A stretch of 64,000 bases of DNA from Pukyongiella litopenaei (GCF_003008555.2 NZ_CP027665.1:682001-746000), one strand, 5' to 3'. Shown: positions 35,308 to 44,770, counted from the stretch's first letter. Notes: generated by a model not told the origin, from the letters alone. Translations and numbers: made by a program.

Positions 35308-36168
35308 CTATTCGGCGGCCAGCGGCATGTCGGCGGCCCCGATGGCGGCGATTTCGGCGATCACGCCGCGCATCAGCGCACGGAACGCGTCGAAATCCGG
35401 ACGCGGCGCGATCTGCCGTTCGTCCATGTAGATCGACCTGTCGATCTCGATCTGAACCGCGTGCTGGCCGCGCTCGGGACGCCCATAGGCCTGAGCGACA
35501 TAGGCCCCGGCAAACGGCGCGTTGCGGGCCACCCGCAGCCCGGCGGCGGAAAAGGCAGCCTCGATCCGGTCCACGACCTCGCCACCCGCGGCGGCCCCGA
35601 ACCGGTCGCCCAGCACCACCTCGGGGCGGGCCCAGCCCCCGCCCAGCATGTTCTCGATGGCCTCGTGCGGCATCGAATGGCAATCGACCAGAATCGCCTG
35701 GCCGAACTGCAGGTGCGTCGCCGCGAGCAACCCTTTCAGGGTCGCGTGATAGGGATGCCAGCACCGGTCGAGCCGCTCCTGCGCCTGCGACCGCGACAGC
35801 TTGCCGCGATGGATCTGCCGGCCATTGGCCACCACGCGCGGGATCACGCCCAGCCCCGAGGCGACGCGCGGGTTGTGCCCGCGCCGCTGCACGCCCGCGA
35901 CCACCGCCGGGTCCAGTTCGTCGACGCCGCGATTGAGATCCACATAGGCCCGCGGAACCCGCGCGCTCAATAGCGGGGCGCCGAAATCGGGCGCCGCATC
36001 GAACAACCGGTCCACAAAGGCGTCTTCCGAACTGCGAATGGCGCGTTCGTCCAGCACGCTGTCGCGCAGGAACGCCGCCGGATAGTCGCGCCCGCTATGC
36101 GGAGAGGCGAAAATCACGCAGGAGTGCTGCCGCGCGGGCATCGCGAGATCATAGGCGGGATCGGTCAT
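35308..36168 (-). CDS. N-formylglutamate amidohydrolase
   Basis: A 286-residue metal-dependent hydrolase of the HutG-type NFGase family (PF05013), which releases formate from N-formyl-glutamate late in histidine breakdown or acts on similar N-acyl amino acids. Signature parts are FASPHSGRDYP, the DAFVDRLFDAAP segment, YVDLNRGVDELDP, LVDCHSMPH and the end helix VQIEIDRSIYMDE. The histidines and acids in these blocks bind zinc. No other hut gene is near, so its exact role is open. Confidence 0.88.
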   Translation of the reverse strand: MTDPAYDLAMPARQHSCVIFASPHSGRDYPAAFLRDSVLDERAIRSSEDAFVDRLFDAAPDFGAPLLSARVPRAYVDLNRGVDELDPAVVAGVQRRGHNPRVASGLGVIPRVVANGRQIHRGKLSRSQAQERLDRCWHPYHATLKGLLAATHLQFGQAILVDCHSMPHEAIENMLGGGWARPEVVLGDRFGAAAGGEVVDRIEAAFSAAGLRVARNAPFAGAYVAQAYGRPERGQHAVQIEIDRSIYMDERQIAPRPDFDAFRALMRGVIAEIAAIGAADMPLAAE

Positions 36169-36222
36169 CGTCGCTCCATTCCTCGTCAGTGTTTACGCCA
36201 AACCAACATCCTTCAAAAGCCC

Positions 36223-36251
36223 TTGATCCCACCCGCGACTCCTTCTATAGA
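36223..36251 (+). promoter_or_regulatory. Sigma-70 promoter of tRNA-Val
   Basis: TTGATC, a 17-base spacer, TATAGA, about 68 bases before the tRNA. A GGCGCGGA-type hairpin at 36262-36279 lies in the expected 5' leader. Confidence 0.65.
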
Positions 36252-36318
36252 CGCCGCTACCGGCGCGGATTTCCGCGCCCCATTTCGTTCTTGGGGCGGA
36301 TGACGCGGCGGTATTCAT

Positions 36319-36393
<75 letters not shown>

Positions 36394-36471
36394 TGAATTC
36401 ACCGCTCCGGTTCTTCGGGGTGCCCGCAACACGAGGCGCTGGCCCGCGCCGCAACGAAATGGAGAACGGCG

Positions 36472-36597
36472 ATGAAGGTCAAGAATTCGCTCCGCTCGCT
36501 CAAGAACCGGCACCGCGACTGCCGGATCGTGCGTCGCAAAGGCCGCGTTTATGTGATCAACAAGACGCAGCGCCGGTTCAAGGCCCGCCAGGGCTGA
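36472..36597 (+). CDS. rpmJ: 50S ribosomal protein L36
   Basis: A 41-residue L36 starting [20 protein letters not shown]. Instead of the four metal ligands of the short zinc-binding form, only Cys17 is present, so this is the zinc-free, slightly longer type found in alphaproteobacteria (YkgO-like). GGAGAACGGCG precedes the ATG. It probably shares the tRNA-Val promoter and ends at the terminator 36621-36650. Confidence 0.95.
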   Translation: MKVKNSLRSLKNRHRDCRIVRRKGRVYVINKTQRRFKARQG

Positions 36598-36620
36598 ACC
36601 TGACCGCACCGAACGATGCG

Positions 36621-36650
36621 AAAACCGCGCCCCTCCGGGCGCGGTTTTTC
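36621..36650 (+). terminator. Rho-independent terminator after rpmJ
   Basis: CCGCGCCC-CTCC-GGGCGCGG stem with four A before it and TTTTTC after it; probably also works as a terminator in the other direction. Confidence 0.9.
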
Positions 36651-36725
36651 TTTGCGCGCCGTCCCGGTTTCGGCGGCAATCCGGTCATGCACGGCGAATT
36701 GTGGCTTGCATCTTTTCCCGATTTG

Positions 36726-36743
36726 CTAAATTGACGAATTTAG
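36726..36743. promoter_or_regulatory. Palindrome overlapping the fbpA promoter, possible iron-regulator site
   Basis: CTAAATT and AATTTAG arms (7 bp, perfect) around GACG. The TTGACG inside it could be the -35 box of the iron-binding protein gene, so a bound repressor would block transcription. The AT-rich dyad is in the size range of Fur/Irr/RirA-type sites, but which regulator binds cannot be told. Confidence 0.55.
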
Positions 36744-36780
36744 TCGGAAATGAGCGTATCACCAATCGATGGGAGTTATC

Positions 36781-37797
36781 ATGCGCAAACCTGCAACCTG
36801 TCTCGCCGCCCTGCTGGCCGCCACCCTGGCAACCGCCGCTGCCGCCGAGGGCGAGCTCAACCTCTATTCGTCCCGCCACTACGACACCGACGAGAAACTC
36901 TACTCCGATTTCGAAGAGGCCACCGGCATCACCATCAACCGCATCGAAGGCAAGGCCGACGAACTGATCGCGCGGATGGAGGCCGAGGGCGCCAACAGCC
37001 CCGCCGATGTGATGCTGACCGTGGACACCTCGCGGCTGAAGCGCGCCAAGGATGCCGGCATCCTGCAATCGATCGACAGCGCGGTGCTCGAGGAACGCAT
37101 CCCCGGCAATCTCCAGGACGCGGACAACCAGTGGTTCGGGTTCTCGCAGCGGTCGCGGATCATCTTCTACGACAAGGCCGACGTGGCCGAACCGCCGCAG
37201 ACCTATGCCGATCTGGCCGACCCCAAATACAAGGGGCAGGTCTGCATCCGGTCCTCGACCAACGCCTACATGCAGACGCTGCTGGCCGCGATCATCGAAC
37301 ATGAGGGCGAAGAAGCCGCAAAATCCTGGGCCGACGGCGTGGTCGCGAACTTTGCCCGCGATCCGCAGGGCGGTGACACCGACCAGCTGCGCGGCCTCGT
37401 GTCGGGCGAATGCGACATCGCGGTGGCGAACACCTATTACTTCGCCCGCGCGCTGCGCAAGGATGTCAAGGGCCTCAGCGACAGTGTCGACACGATCGGC
37501 TGGGTGTTTCCCGACCAGGACGGCAACGGGGCGCACATGAACCTGTCGGGCGCCGGCGTGGCCGCCCATGCGCCGAACCGCGACAACGCGATCAAGTTCC
37601 TCGAATACCTGTCGGGCGATCAGGCGCAGGTCTATTTCTCGGCCGGCAACGACGAATATCCGGCGGTCAAGGGCGTGGACCTGGCCGAGTCGGTCCAGAA
37701 ACTGGGCGACTTCAAGGCCGATAGCGTGGACCTGTCGGCCGTGGCCGACAACATCCCCGCCGCGCAGAAGATCTTCAACGAGGCCGGCTGGAAGTAA
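36781..37797 (+). CDS. fbpA: Ferric iron ABC transporter periplasmic binding protein (FbpA/AfuA-type)
   Basis: A 338-residue periplasmic binding protein for Fe3+. A signal peptide (KPATCLAALLAATLATAAAAE) precedes GELNLYSSRHYDTDEKLYSDFEEATGI, the family start; WFGFSQRSRIIFYDK and VANTYYFARALR carry tyrosines that ligate iron. No permease or ATPase gene follows (ppaC is next), so its membrane partners must lie elsewhere or be lost. A palindrome covers its promoter, consistent with iron control. Confidence 0.9.
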   Translation: MRKPATCLAALLAATLATAAAAEGELNLYSSRHYDTDEKLYSDFEEATGITINRIEGKADELIARMEAEGANSPADVMLTVDTSRLKRAKDAGILQSIDSAVLEERIPGNLQDADNQWFGFSQRSRIIFYDKADVAEPPQTYADLADPKYKGQVCIRSSTNAYMQTLLAAIIEHEGEEAAKSWADGVVANFARDPQGGDTDQLRGLVSGECDIAVANTYYFARALRKDVKGLSDSVDTIGWVFPDQDGNGAHMNLSGAGVAAHAPNRDNAIKFLEYLSGDQAQVYFSAGNDEYPAVKGVDLAESVQKLGDFKADSVDLSAVADNIPAAQKIFNEAGWK

Positions 37798-37821
37798 TCC
37801 GGCAATCGTATCCCACGCCTG

Positions 37822-37850
37822 CGGCGCCGGTCCCTGTGGCCGGCGCCGTT
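37822..37850 (+). terminator. Terminator after fbpA
   Basis: CGGCGCCGG pairs with CCGGCGCCG over a 9-base loop, followed by TTTGCTTT. About 25 bases after the fbpA stop. Confidence 0.65.
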
Positions 37851-37983
37851 TGCTTTGGCGCTGTTTGCCCTCGTGCCGATTGCCTTGACCGCGCGCCGCA
37901 AACGGCACCGAAACCGGGTGACAAGCACCGGGGCAGCCCCTATAAGGCGCGCGACTTTTCCTTCCCAGTACAGGATTGCTGCC

Positions 37984-38904
37984 ATGACCGTGCAAGTTTT
38001 CGGCCACAAGTCGCCCGATACCGACTCTACCGGATCGCCCATCATCTGGGCCTGGTACCTGTCCGAGATAAAGGGCATCCCGGCAACCCCGGCGCTGCTG
38101 GGCGAACCCAACACCGAAGCCGCCTTCATGCTCCAGCGCTGGGAACTGGAAAAACCGGCGATCATCGACGACGTGGCCGACGGTACGCCGGTCGTGATCG
38201 TTGACACCAACAACCCCGCCGAACTGCCCGCCAATATCAACGGCGCCGACATCCAGGGGATCATCGACCATCACAAGCTGGTGGGCGGGCTGGAAACCAA
38301 GGGCCCGATCGACATCACCATCCGCCCGGTCGCCTGCACCGCCACCATCATGCACGACCTGATCGGCGACGACATGAGCCGGATGCCGAACCGGATCAAA
38401 TGCGCGATGCTGACCTGCATCCTGTCGGACACGCTGGAGTTCCGCAGCCCCACCACCACCGACCACGACCGCGCCGTGGCCGAGAAGCTGGCCGGCCAGC
38501 TCGGCATCTCGATCCCCGATTACGCCGCCGAGATGTTCGCGGCGAAATCCGATGTCTCGGCATTCTCGGACGCCGAACTGCTGCGCATGGACAGTAAGGA
38601 ATACGAGGTCGAGGGCACCAGGTTCCGCGTGTCGGTGCTGGAAACCACCGCGCCCGCGACCGTTCTGGCGCGCACGGACAGCCTGATCGAGACCATGCAG
38701 ACCGTCGCCGCCGAGGATGGCGTCGATCAGGTTCTGCTGTTCGTGGTGGACATCCTGAACGAGGAAGCGACCCTGCTGGTGCCGAACGACCTGGTGAAAT
38801 CGCTGGCGGCCAGCAGCTTTGGCGCCAGCGCGACCTCGGACACCGTGGTCCTGCCCGGCGTGGTCAGCCGCAAGAAACAGATCATCCCGAACCTGAAACT
38901 CTGA
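37984..38904 (+). CDS. ppaC: Manganese-dependent inorganic pyrophosphatase
   Basis: Family II (DHH) pyrophosphatase, hydrolysing PPi to two phosphates with Mn2+. The 306 residues start TVQVFGHKSPDTDSTGS (His8, Asp12, Asp14 as metal ligands), contain the diagnostic IQGIIDHHKLVGG (DHH) and VACTATIMHDL, and end with SRKKQIIPNL, the phosphate-binding C-terminal domain. No CBS regulatory insert. Length normal. ATG at 37984. Confidence 0.96.
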   Translation: MTVQVFGHKSPDTDSTGSPIIWAWYLSEIKGIPATPALLGEPNTEAAFMLQRWELEKPAIIDDVADGTPVVIVDTNNPAELPANINGADIQGIIDHHKLVGGLETKGPIDITIRPVACTATIMHDLIGDDMSRMPNRIKCAMLTCILSDTLEFRSPTTTDHDRAVAEKLAGQLGISIPDYAAEMFAAKSDVSAFSDAELLRMDSKEYEVEGTRFRVSVLETTAPATVLARTDSLIETMQTVAAEDGVDQVLLFVVDILNEEATLLVPNDLVKSLAASSFGASATSDTVVLPGVVSRKKQIIPNLKL

Positions 38905-39169
38905 GCGGTTCGTAAACCGGGGCGCGGTTCCGGCGCCCTGTCGTGCAGAAAAACCCGGACGGTCGCGGCAACGCACCGCCCGGATTTCGTTTGGGGGGAT
39001 GGGCACGCAGGCGGCGCGGGTCGCAAATCTCCGTGCGCGGCCCCGTTTCCCCACACCGGACAGCGCCCGATCGTTCCCCTGCCCCGGTTGCACCGGCCCG
39101 CCAAAGCTTGTGAACGCGCCCGCGCCCTGCCATACCGCCGCCAACCGCAGATCGAAACGGAGCGTCGCC

Positions 39170-40045
39170 ATGACCCAGATCGTCGAATCGCTTGCCGAAA
39201 TCTCCGACCGCTACGACGCGCTGTTCGTCGATCTCTGGGGCTGCGTGCATAATGGCGTCGCCGCCTATCCGGACGCGGTAGCGGCGTTGCAGGCCTTTCG
39301 CGGGCGGGGCGGCACCGTGGTGCTGGTCACCAATTCGCCCAAGCCGCGTGCCGGGGTGGCGCGGCAGCTGGTCGAGTTCGGCGTGCCGGACGATGCCTGG
39401 GACACCATCGCCACGAGCGGCGACAGCGCCCGCGCGGCGATGTTCTCGGGCGCGGTGGGCAACAAGGTCTGGTTCATGGGCGAATGGGAACGCGACGCGG
39501 GGTTCTTTGAACCGATCCACGTCATTCACGACCCCGTCCCGATCGAGCGGGTCGAACTGGAACAGGCCGAGGGCATCGTCTGCTGCGGCCCTTTCGATCC
39601 TCTGGCCGACCCGGCCGGGATGCGGCCCCGGTTCCTCTATGCGAAACAGAAAGGGCTGAAACTGCTCTGCGCCAATCCCGATATCGTGGTGGACCGGGGC
39701 GAGGTGCGGGAATGGTGCGCCGGGGCGCTGGCCAGACTCTATACCGAGATGGGCGGCGAAAGCCTCTATTTCGGCAAACCGCATCCGCCGATCTACGACC
39801 TCGCCCGCCGGCGCCTGGCCGAGATCGACCGGCTGGTGCCTGATGCGCGCATCCTGGCCATCGGCGACGGGATCGGAACCGACATTGCCGGCGCGATGGG
39901 CGAGGATATCGATTCGCTGTTCATCACCGGCGGCCTGGCCGCTGCCGAAACCAGGACCGCATCGCAGCCCGATCCGCAGGCGCTGGAGGCGTATCTGCAA
40001 CGGGAAATGACATCGCCCCGCCATGCGATCGGGTTTCTGCGCTGA
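39170..40045 (+). CDS. TIGR01459 family HAD-type hydrolase
   Basis: A 291-residue HAD phosphatase of the NagD/PGP-like class IIA group. Motifs: DRYDALFVDLWGCVHNG (motif I, with Asp nucleophile), VVLVTNSPKPR (motif II), YFGKPHPPIYDL (Lys of motif III) and LAIGDGIGTDIAGA (motif IV). The cap sits between motifs II and III. Alphaproteobacterial homologues form TIGR01459; the substrate is not established. Stands alone between ppaC and the MaoC gene. Confidence 0.88.
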   Translation: MTQIVESLAEISDRYDALFVDLWGCVHNGVAAYPDAVAALQAFRGRGGTVVLVTNSPKPRAGVARQLVEFGVPDDAWDTIATSGDSARAAMFSGAVGNKVWFMGEWERDAGFFEPIHVIHDPVPIERVELEQAEGIVCCGPFDPLADPAGMRPRFLYAKQKGLKLLCANPDIVVDRGEVREWCAGALARLYTEMGGESLYFGKPHPPIYDLARRRLAEIDRLVPDARILAIGDGIGTDIAGAMGEDIDSLFITGGLAAAETRTASQPDPQALEAYLQREMTSPRHAIGFLR

Positions 40046-40384
40046 TCGGCGGCAGACCCGGGACCGGCTGACTGCCCCCTGATCGCGTGACGGCCGTTCG
40101 CGCCGCCGCCCTGCCCGTTGCCCGCTTGGGCCGGGGTGCAGCCATGTCACCGGGACGTGGTCGAAACTGTCTGGCGCTCCCTTGCGGGTCCGGATGCCGG
40201 AACGCACCCGCCGACAGGTTGCTGTCGACAGCCGGCGATGCCCCGTTGCGACGCATCGATAGGACCGGATCTGCATTTTCGCGCGATTGGCCCCTTGATT
40301 TTCTGCGACTGCAAAGTAATAAAGTTGCCAGCGCACCATGCTGCGTATAAGGAAATTTCTTGCCCGATGACTCGCGAGGATGAC
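40046..40384. other. Intergenic region before the MaoC gene
   Basis: A 339-base gap. The first 240 bases show no coding character or RNA fold that I can support. The last part holds a good sigma-70 promoter at 40295-40322 for the MaoC gene. Confidence 0.5.
40295..40322 (+). promoter_or_regulatory. Sigma-70 promoter of the MaoC gene
   Basis: TTGATT, a 16-base spacer and TAATAA, 62 bases upstream of the start codon, in an AT-rich patch. Confidence 0.6.
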
Positions 40385-40828
40385 ATGCTGGACAATCTGC
40401 CCCGTGGAACGATCTGCATCGAAGATATCGAAATGGGCATGTCGCGCCACCTGCGCAAAGTGGTGACGGACGAGGATATCGAGATGTTCGCCCAGGTGTC
40501 GACCGACCGGAACCCGGTGCACCTGGACGATGACTACGCCCGCGACACGATTTTCCAGGGCCGGATTGCCCACGGGATGCTGACCGCCGGTCTGATCTCG
40601 GCGGTGATCGGTGAACAGCTGCCCGGCCACGGGACGGTCTATATGGGCCAGTCGCTGAAATTCCTCGCCCCGGTGCGGCCCGGCGACATGGTCTATGCCG
40701 AGGTCAAGGTCATCGACATCGACATGTCCAGACGGCGGGTGAAGCTCGACTGCCATTGCGCGGTGGACGGCAAGAAGGTTCTGGTCGGCGAAGCCATGGT
40801 TCTGGCCCCCAGCCGCAAGTTCGACTGA
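40385..40828 (+). CDS. MaoC family (R)-specific enoyl-CoA hydratase-like protein
   Basis: A 147-residue single hot-dog domain of the MaoC/PhaJ family, which hydrates trans-2-enoyl-CoA to (R)-3-hydroxyacyl-CoA. The hydratase motif DRNPVHLDDDYARDTIFQGRIAHGML holds the catalytic Asp and His. Such enzymes link beta-oxidation to polyhydroxyalkanoate. GAGGATGAC precedes the ATG at 40385; ATG at 40367 would add six residues. Preceded by its own promoter. Confidence 0.87.
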   Translation: MLDNLPRGTICIEDIEMGMSRHLRKVVTDEDIEMFAQVSTDRNPVHLDDDYARDTIFQGRIAHGMLTAGLISAVIGEQLPGHGTVYMGQSLKFLAPVRPGDMVYAEVKVIDIDMSRRRVKLDCHCAVDGKKVLVGEAMVLAPSRKFD

Positions 40829-40888
40829 CCGGTTCCAGGGCCGCCGCACACGCTTGCACCTGCCTGCGCGGGGGGCTAGGCAGGCGTC

Positions 40889-41821
40889 ATGCGGATCATC
40901 AGAGACTATCAGTTCGTCGATCCCCCGAACCGGGGCGCCAGCGTCGCGATCGGCAATTTCGACGGCGTGCATATCGGTCACCAGTCGGTGATCCGGCTGG
41001 CCCGCGACCGGGCGCCGCAGGCGCCGCTGGGGGTTCTGACCTTCGAGCCGCATCCGCGCCAGTTCTTTGCCCCCGACGCCCCGCCGTTTCGGCTGATGGG
41101 CCGTGACGCCCGCGCGCACCGGTTGCAGAAACTGGGTGTGGAACGGCTGTATGAGCTCAATTTCAACGCCGCGCTGGCGGGCCTGACGCCTGAGGCATTC
41201 GCCCGTGACGTGCTGGCGGGGGGGCTGGGGCTGAGCCATGTGGTGGTCGGCGCCGATTTCTGTTTCGGCAAGGCGCGGGCCGGCAATGCCGACGACCTGG
41301 TCCGGCTGGGCGCGGAGCTGGGCTTTGGCGTCACCGTTGCGCCTTTGCTCGAAGAAGGCCCGCATGTGGTGTCCTCGTCGGCGATCCGCGCCGCGCTGAC
41401 CGAAGGCCGCCCGCGTGATGCCGCGGCGATGCTGGGCCATTGGCACCGGATCGAGGGCCAGGTGGTCGGTGGCGAACAGCGCGGCCGCGAACTGGGCTTT
41501 CCGACCGCGAACATCTCGATCGAGGGGCTGCACCGCCCCGCCTATGGCGTTTACGCGGTGCTGGTCGATGTGCTCGACGGCCCCAATGCCGGCTGCTACC
41601 GGGGCGCGGCCAGCCTGGGCATCCGCCCGATGTTCGACGGCGACGTGCCCAATCTCGAAACCTTCCTGTTCGATTTCTCGGGCGATCTCTATGGCGCCAC
41701 CCTGTCGGTCGCGCTGGTCGATTACCTGCGCCCCGAAGCGACATTCGACGGGCTCGACGCGCTGGTCGCGCAGATGCAGGCCGATTGCGACCGCGCCCGC
41801 GACCTGCTGGCGGCGCTGTGA
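40889..41821 (+). CDS. ribF: Bifunctional riboflavin kinase / FAD synthetase
   Basis: Makes FMN and then FAD from riboflavin. The 310 residues contain the nucleotidyl-transfer domain (ASVAIGNFDGVHIGHQSVI, then GADFCFGKARAGNADDL and VSSSAIRAAL) and the C-terminal kinase domain (GRELGFPTANIS, GVYAVLVDV, NLETFLFDF). Its TGA overlaps the GTG of the next gene (GTGA). Confidence 0.96.
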   Translation: MRIIRDYQFVDPPNRGASVAIGNFDGVHIGHQSVIRLARDRAPQAPLGVLTFEPHPRQFFAPDAPPFRLMGRDARAHRLQKLGVERLYELNFNAALAGLTPEAFARDVLAGGLGLSHVVVGADFCFGKARAGNADDLVRLGAELGFGVTVAPLLEEGPHVVSSSAIRAALTEGRPRDAAAMLGHWHRIEGQVVGGEQRGRELGFPTANISIEGLHRPAYGVYAVLVDVLDGPNAGCYRGAASLGIRPMFDGDVPNLETFLFDFSGDLYGATLSVALVDYLRPEATFDGLDALVAQMQADCDRARDLLAAL

Positions 41822-42288
41822 GCGACCTGATCGACCGCACCGGGCTGCCGCCGCGGTTCTGGGAACGCAAGCCGCTGCGCGACCTGTCCCGGCGGGAATG
41901 GGAGGCGCTGTGCGACGGCTGCGGCAAATGCTGCCTGAACAAGCTCGAGGACGAGGAAACCGGCGAGGTGGCGCTGACCCGCGTGGCCTGCCGCCTGCTG
42001 GACGACGCGACCTGCCGCTGCGCCCAGTATGAGATCCGTCACCAGTTCGTTCCCGACTGCATCGTGCTGTCGCCCTCGAATATCGACGACAATCTTTATT
42101 GGATGCCCGCCACCTGCGCCTATCGGCTGGTCCACGAGGGCCGCCCGCTCCATGACTGGCATCCGCTGATCTCGGGCGATCCGGAAACGGTGCACAGCGC
42201 CGGGGTTTCGGTGCGCAACATGACCGTGCCCGAGTTCGCGGTCGACGAAGACGACTGGGACGATCACATCATCGAGGAGCCGCTCTGA
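41818..42288 (+). CDS. YcgN family cysteine-cluster protein (UPF0260)
   Basis: A 156-residue protein with a cysteine cluster: EALCDGCGKCCLNKLED, VACRLLDDATCRCAQYEIR and later VPDCIVL and ATCAYRL. Eight cysteines in this pattern could bind a metal or iron-sulfur centre; the function of the family is not settled. Start is GTG 41818, coupled to ribF by GTGA, and its stop abuts the threonine aldolase ATG. The flavin operon context suggests a redox role, which is inference. Confidence 0.87.
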   Translation: MSDLIDRTGLPPRFWERKPLRDLSRREWEALCDGCGKCCLNKLEDEETGEVALTRVACRLLDDATCRCAQYEIRHQFVPDCIVLSPSNIDDNLYWMPATCAYRLVHEGRPLHDWHPLISGDPETVHSAGVSVRNMTVPEFAVDEDDWDDHIIEEPL

Positions 42289-43328
42289 TGTTCTTTGCCT
42301 CCGACAATTCCGGGCCGGTGCATCCCGACATCATGGCCGCGCTGGCCGATGCCAACACGGGCCATGCCTGGGCCTATGGCGATGACGCGCTGATGGACGA
42401 GGTTCGGACGCGCCTGCGCGATATCTTCGAGGCGCCCGAGGCGGCGGTCTATCTGGTCGCGACCGGAACGGCGGCCAATGCGCTGGCGCTGGCGACCCTG
42501 TGCCAGCCCTACGAGACCGTGTTCTGTTCGCCCGTCGCCCATATCCACGAAGACGAGTGCAACGCGCCGGAGTTCTTCACCGGCGGCGCTAAGCTGACGC
42601 TGGTGCCGGGCGGCGACCGGATGAGCGCGGATGCGCTGCGCGCGGCGATCGCGGCCGAAGGCACGCGCGGCGTGCATGGGCCGAAACGCGGGCCGGTGTC
42701 GATCACCCAGGCCACCGAACGCGGCGGCGTTTATGCGCTGGATGACCTGCGTGCGCTGACCGGCGTGGCGCGGGAATTCGGCCTGCCGGTGCATATGGAC
42801 GGCGCCCGGATGGCCAATGCGCTGGTCACGCTGGGCTGCAGCCCGGCCGAGATGACCTGGAAATCGGGTATCGACGCGCTCAGCCTTGGCGGGACCAAGA
42901 ATGGCTGCATGGGGGTCGAGGCGGTGATCCTGTTCGAGCCCTCGAAGGCTTGGGAATTCGAACTGCGCCGCAAGCGCGGCGCGCATCTGTTTTCCAAGCA
43001 TCGCTACCTGTCGGCGCAGATGGCGGCCTATCTGCGCGACGACCTGTGGCTGACCACCGCGCGGCAGGCAAATTCGAACTGTGCCCGGCTGGCCGAAGGG
43101 CTGCGCGCGAAAGGCGCGGAGTTCCTGTTCAAGCCGCAGGCCAACATCGTCTTTGCCAGCTTCCCGCGTGCCACCCATCGCCGCCTGCACGATGCGGGTG
43201 CGCAGTATCACCTGTGGGGCAGCGCCGACCTGGATGGCCCGGACGAGGCCGAAATGCTGGCCTGCCGGCTGGTCTGCGACTGGTCGATCCCGCAATCCGA
43301 GATCGACCGGTTCCTGGCGTTGCTCTGA
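42288..43328 (+). CDS. Low-specificity L-threonine aldolase family protein
   Basis: A 346-residue PLP enzyme of fold type I that splits L-threonine or allo-threonine into glycine and acetaldehyde, or a similar beta-hydroxy amino acid. FASDNSGPVHPDIMAAL, AVYLVATGTAANALAL, LPVHMDGARMANALV (Asp) and SLGGTKNGCMG with the PLP lysine are visible. Third gene of the ribF operon, with the start overlapping the previous stop by one base. Confidence 0.9.
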   Translation: MFFASDNSGPVHPDIMAALADANTGHAWAYGDDALMDEVRTRLRDIFEAPEAAVYLVATGTAANALALATLCQPYETVFCSPVAHIHEDECNAPEFFTGGAKLTLVPGGDRMSADALRAAIAAEGTRGVHGPKRGPVSITQATERGGVYALDDLRALTGVAREFGLPVHMDGARMANALVTLGCSPAEMTWKSGIDALSLGGTKNGCMGVEAVILFEPSKAWEFELRRKRGAHLFSKHRYLSAQMAAYLRDDLWLTTARQANSNCARLAEGLRAKGAEFLFKPQANIVFASFPRATHRRLHDAGAQYHLWGSADLDGPDEAEMLACRLVCDWSIPQSEIDRFLALL

Positions 43329-43329
43329 C

Positions 43330-43351
43330 CCCGGCCCGCTCAGTCCGGGGA
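43330..43351. terminator. Hairpin between convergent genes
   Basis: CCCCGG pairs with CCGGGG over ten bases in the 24-base gap between the aldolase gene and the alpha/beta hydrolase gene. No T-run. Confidence 0.35.
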
Positions 43352-43352
43352 G

Positions 43353-44171
43353 TCAGCCCGGGGAGGCGGCCAGAAGCGCCCGCAGGTGGGCCGCGGCGTC
43401 CTCGGGACGGGTGACCGGCAGCATGTGCCCGGCGCCATCGACCACGATGTTGCGCGCGCCCGCGATCCGGGCGGCCAGCCCGTCGCAGATCGGCACCATG
43501 CTGGGATGGCTGGCGCCGCCGCGCAGGATCGCCACCGGCATCGTCAGCCGATCCAGGACGCCGGGCCGCAATATGCCGGGCCTGTCCTCGTTCGTCGCCG
43601 AAACGGACGCCGGCAGGACATGGATGCCGCGCACCATCGCGGCCCGCATCTGTTCGGGCATCTGGTCCCAGCGCGGCCCGCCGGTATCGCCCCACATGCG
43701 GTTGAACAGCCGCGCGCCCAACGCATCGTCACCGGCATCCAGCGCCTCAAAGACCGGCCTGATCTCGGCATCGTGGGACGCGATGGTGCCCGGAGCATCG
43801 GCAATCGCGACGCAGAACATGACCGGTTCGAGCAGCGTCAGGCTGCGCACCCGCTCGGGAAAGCTGGCCGCCAGCCGCAACGCGACCGTGGCCCCGAAGC
43901 TGTGGCCGATCACATCCATCCCGGGCTCCAGCAGCGGCTCGACCGCCTCGAACATCCGGTCGGGAAAATCGCCTTGGCGATCCCAGTCGGGACTGCGCCC
44001 ATGGCTCAGCATGTCGGGTGTGACCAGCGTGAGTTCGCTGTCCATCTGCGCCGCCAGCCCGCGCCACGCGCCGGAATGGGCAATCGTGCAATGCAGCGCC
44101 AGCGCCCGGCGCGGGCCCTGCCCGAAACTGCGCACGAAAAGCGGCTGCGGGATGGCGCCGCCGCCGCTCAT
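43353..44171 (-). CDS. Alpha/beta hydrolase
   Basis: A 272-residue alpha/beta-hydrolase-fold enzyme. [19 protein letters not shown] leads, the nucleophile elbow is [12 protein letters not shown] (Ser), the acid is probably in the VAILRGGAS region and the histidine in [11 protein letters not shown]. Substrate unknown. It overlaps the upstream DsbA-fold isomerase gene by ATGA, so the two are one operon and may act in a small catabolic step. Confidence 0.85.
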   Translation of the reverse strand: MSGGGAIPQPLFVRSFGQGPRRALALHCTIAHSGAWRGLAAQMDSELTLVTPDMLSHGRSPDWDRQGDFPDRMFEAVEPLLEPGMDVIGHSFGATVALRLAASFPERVRSLTLLEPVMFCVAIADAPGTIASHDAEIRPVFEALDAGDDALGARLFNRMWGDTGGPRWDQMPEQMRAAMVRGIHVLPASVSATNEDRPGILRPGVLDRLTMPVAILRGGASHPSMVPICDGLAARIAGARNIVVDGAGHMLPVTRPEDAAAHLRALLAASPG

Positions 44172-44770
44172 GCCGCGACCTCCGCGAGATGGGCATCGAG
44201 ATCGTCGAGCCGGTCCTGCCCCCAGAACCGCGCATCGTCGCCGGTGATGTAGAAGGGCGCGCCGAACACGCCCCGCTCCACCGCCTCCTCGAGATTGGCC
44301 GCATAGGTTTCGGCCCCCACCAGAAGGCCGCTGTCGGCCAGCGACGGGTCGAACCCCGCCGCCGCCAGGCAGTCGCGGATCACCGCATCATCGGCCACGT
44401 CGCGGTCTTCGGCCCAGCAGGCCCGCGTCAGCCCATGTGCGAGCGCGCCCAGATCGCCGCCGCCGGTCTTCTGGGCCGCGATCAGCGCATAGGCGGCGGG
44501 TGCGGCGTTGGTGGGCCAGTGCGCCGGTTTCAGGTTCAGCGGCAACCCGGTCTTGCGCGCCTGCCGCCGCAGTTCCTGCAGGCGATACTGCTGCCGCGAC
44601 GGGTGCCGGTCCCCGAGGGGCTGCCCGCCGGTGCGCCCGAACAGCGCGATGATGTCCAGCGGCTTGTAGGTGACGGTGGCACCGTGCCGGGCGGCGATGT
44701 CTTCCAGCCGCGTGCCGGCGAGGTAGGTGAATGGCGAGATTGTTGCGAAAAAGTAGTCGATATGGGCCAT
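44168..44770 (-). CDS. 2-hydroxychromene-2-carboxylate isomerase-like (DsbA fold)
   Basis: A 200-residue GST-kappa/DsbA-fold protein. The start [19 protein letters not shown] replaces the redox CxxC by Ser12-Pro13, as in 2-hydroxychromene-2-carboxylate isomerases, which use glutathione in naphthalene-type breakdown. [25 protein letters not shown] near the end is also typical. Many such genes lie outside aromatic pathways, so the real substrate is open. ATG at 44770 follows AGGAGAGCCGG. Confidence 0.85.
   Translation of the reverse strand: MAHIDYFFATISPFTYLAGTRLEDIAARHGATVTYKPLDIIALFGRTGGQPLGDRHPSRQQYRLQELRRQARKTGLPLNLKPAHWPTNAAPAAYALIAAQKTGGGDLGALAHGLTRACWAEDRDVADDAVIRDCLAAAGFDPSLADSGLLVGAETYAANLEEAVERGVFGAPFYITGDDARFWGQDRLDDLDAHLAEVAA

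Noticed and set aside
37822..37983. Remnant of an iron-transporter permease after fbpA
   Set aside because: One frame reads hydrophobic residues for about 20 codons, but it overlaps a hairpin terminator and shows no conserved permease motif.
38940..39000. Terminator-like stem followed by T-run on the minus strand between ppaC and the HAD gene
   Set aside because: No minus-strand gene lies upstream that would need it, and on the plus strand the stem has a mismatch and a poor tail.
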